From positions 1,612,001 to 1,676,000 of the forward strand of contig NZ_CP167895.1 of NCBI RefSeq assembly GCF_041504345.1: a DNA stretch of 64,000 nt, in the 5' to 3' direction. The translations under genes and the position numbers were made by a program. The DNA comes from Vibrio sp. BS-M-Sm-2. GTDB taxonomy: Bacteria; Pseudomonadota; Gammaproteobacteria; Enterobacterales; Vibrionaceae. The notes below the pieces were generated by a model, which was not told the DNA's origin, searched no databases, and worked only from the letters and a program-made list of their open reading frames with translations. Of the stretch, positions 63,126-64,000 are shown piece by piece; position 1 is the stretch's first letter; each line of letters starts with the position of its first letter.

Positions 63126-64000
63126 ATGAGTATTAAGCTACAACAGTTAAAACATTTTGTTTTAGTGGTCGAAGAAGGGGGATTTCGAGCAGCATCTCAC
63201 CGAGCAAATCGCTCGCAAGCGGCACTTTCTACATCGATAAAAGAGCTGGAAAAAATACTCGGCCAACCTCTGTTTGAAACAGGCAACAAATCGACACTGA
63301 CGCCTTTTGGAGAAATATGCTTGCCAAAAATCATTCAATTCTTGAATGTTTACAAAGCATTAGACAATGACCTACGCGCAGCGGCGGCTGGACAACAAGG
63401 AAGAGTTCGAATAGCAAGCGTGCCTTCGGTAGCCGCAAAACTAATCCCTAGTGTTTTAGGGGCTTTTTGTGAACAGTACCCAAATGTAGAAGTGAGTTTG
63501 ATTGATGATAATGCGGCAGGTGTAGAAGCAAGATTACTCTCTGGAGAGGTGGATGTTGCCCTCGGTAATAGCTCCCATTTAGAAGAAGAGAACATCGACT
63601 TCACGCCTTTGCTTTCTGATCCGATCGGTGTGGTGTGCCTAAAAGACAATCCTATTGCCTCTCAACGGGAAGGAATCGAATGGCAAACATTGTTAAAACA
63701 ACCCTTCATTCGTAACGGGACTTGTACCCTACTTGACCCAACACCCGCACGCATGCTCAGCGAACAAGCTTTGTATTCAGTAGAGAACATTACCTCGCTG
63801 TTTTCGGTGTTAGAGCTCGGAATAGGCGTAACTACGCTACCTAAACTGGCTTTCCCAACCAACGAAACCCGCTTAGTGTGGATTCCATTAATTGACCCGC
63901 CCTTGCAACGACAAATTGGTATTTTCAGATTGTCTGATCGTACGATCTCACCACAAGCACAGGCTTTCCATGACTTATGTGTTCAATACCTCAGTTATGA
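63126..64000 (+). CDS. LysR-type regulator, 3' end outside window
   Basis: An ATG at 63126 opens a frame that is still open at the window edge (291 codons visible). The N-terminal helix-turn-helix reads GGFRAASHRANRSQAALSTS, followed by the effector domain (about 90-290) with VRIASVPSVAAKLIPSVL and LGIGVTTLPKLAF. Divergent from the RidA gene, it is the obvious regulator of the catabolic locus, probably responding to a pathway compound. GAAGGA precedes the start. Confidence 0.92.
   Translation, partial: MSIKLQQLKHFVLVVEEGGFRAASHRANRSQAALSTSIKELEKILGQPLFETGNKSTLTPFGEICLPKIIQFLNVYKALDNDLRAAAAGQQGRVRIASVPSVAAKLIPSVLGAFCEQYPNVEVSLIDDNAAGVEARLLSGEVDVALGNSSHLEEENIDFTPLLSDPIGVVCLKDNPIASQREGIEWQTLLKQPFIRNGTCTLLDPTPARMLSEQALYSVENITSLFSVLELGIGVTTLPKLAFPTNETRLVWIPLIDPPLQRQIGIFRLSDRTISPQAQAFHDLCVQYLSY

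Noticed and set aside
1-64000. CRISPR arrays, tRNA or rRNA genes, and intact mobile elements
   Set aside because: No regular repeats, tRNA-like cloverleaf sequence or transposase was seen on reading both strands.

Overview
The window looks like a 64 kb stretch of a Vibrio chromosome, probably from the Splendidus clade and probably from an accessory or second-chromosome region. This is inferred from roughly 44% GC, the gene families (YgjV, DUF2860, DUF3726, an NspS/MbaA-type pair, cbb3 oxidase) and the gene styles; no rRNA or tRNA is present to confirm it. I see no CRISPR array, phage or intact insertion sequence. Both ends cut through genes: a hybrid kinase-like protein at the left and a LysR regulator at the right.

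Layout. (1) 1-6853: a kinase-like receiver protein, a TolC-family outer membrane protein, two type I secretion-type ABC proteins with altered ATPase motifs, and a small unknown protein. No HlyD adaptor or substrate gene is in view. (2) 7069-11836: a tandem-receiver hybrid histidine kinase, a small PstS-like periplasmic protein and a porin, apparently one operon. (3) 12091-33225: gamma-glutamyltransferase, then a sulfatase locus. It holds a HEAT/TPR protein, an anaerobic sulfatase maturase (radical SAM), a formylglycine-enzyme-like lipoprotein without the catalytic cysteines, an alkaline-phosphatase-superfamily enzyme, a LysR regulator, a six-gene MoxR/Bat operon, an octaheme cytochrome c with HEAT/TPR repeats, and two divergent Cys-type arylsulfatases. 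A near-identical 31-bp sequence lies before the MoxR operon and before the second arylsulfatase, with a related site between the maturase and the lipoprotein. This suggests one regulator controls all three.

(4) 33527-41845: mostly single small genes (DUF2057, Crp/Fnr regulator, two acetyltransferases, DUF2860, fasciclin, cupin, YgjV, PhzF, LysE) plus a perfect 34-bp palindrome. (5) 42218-47394: two c-di-GMP-type modules facing each other. One is an NspS-like polyamine-binding protein with an MbaA-like GGDEF-EAL protein whose GGDEF site is degenerate. The other is a molybdopterin-domain-like periplasmic protein with a degenerate GGDEF membrane protein. (6) 47828-52450: a cytochrome c and a cbb3-type oxidase whose CcoP is fused to a triheme dehydrogenase-type cytochrome, giving five hemes in one chain.

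(7) 52678-54733: two small unknown proteins and a prolyl-aminopeptidase-like hydrolase. (8) 55086-64000: a catabolic locus read leftward from a divergent LysR gene: RidA, an aldehyde dehydrogenase resembling alpha-ketoglutaric semialdehyde dehydrogenases, an atypical M19 dipeptidase-like protein lacking key zinc ligands, a BCCT transporter with a changed aromatic box, and an uncharacterised pair (580-593 aa protein plus DUF3726). This looks like uptake and breakdown of a betaine or cyclic imino-acid compound; the substrate is not shown by the sequence.

The strongest candidates for something undescribed are the sulfatase/Bat/octaheme regulon with its shared operator, the five-heme CcoP fusion, and the RidA-ALDH-M19-BCCT-DUF3726 locus.
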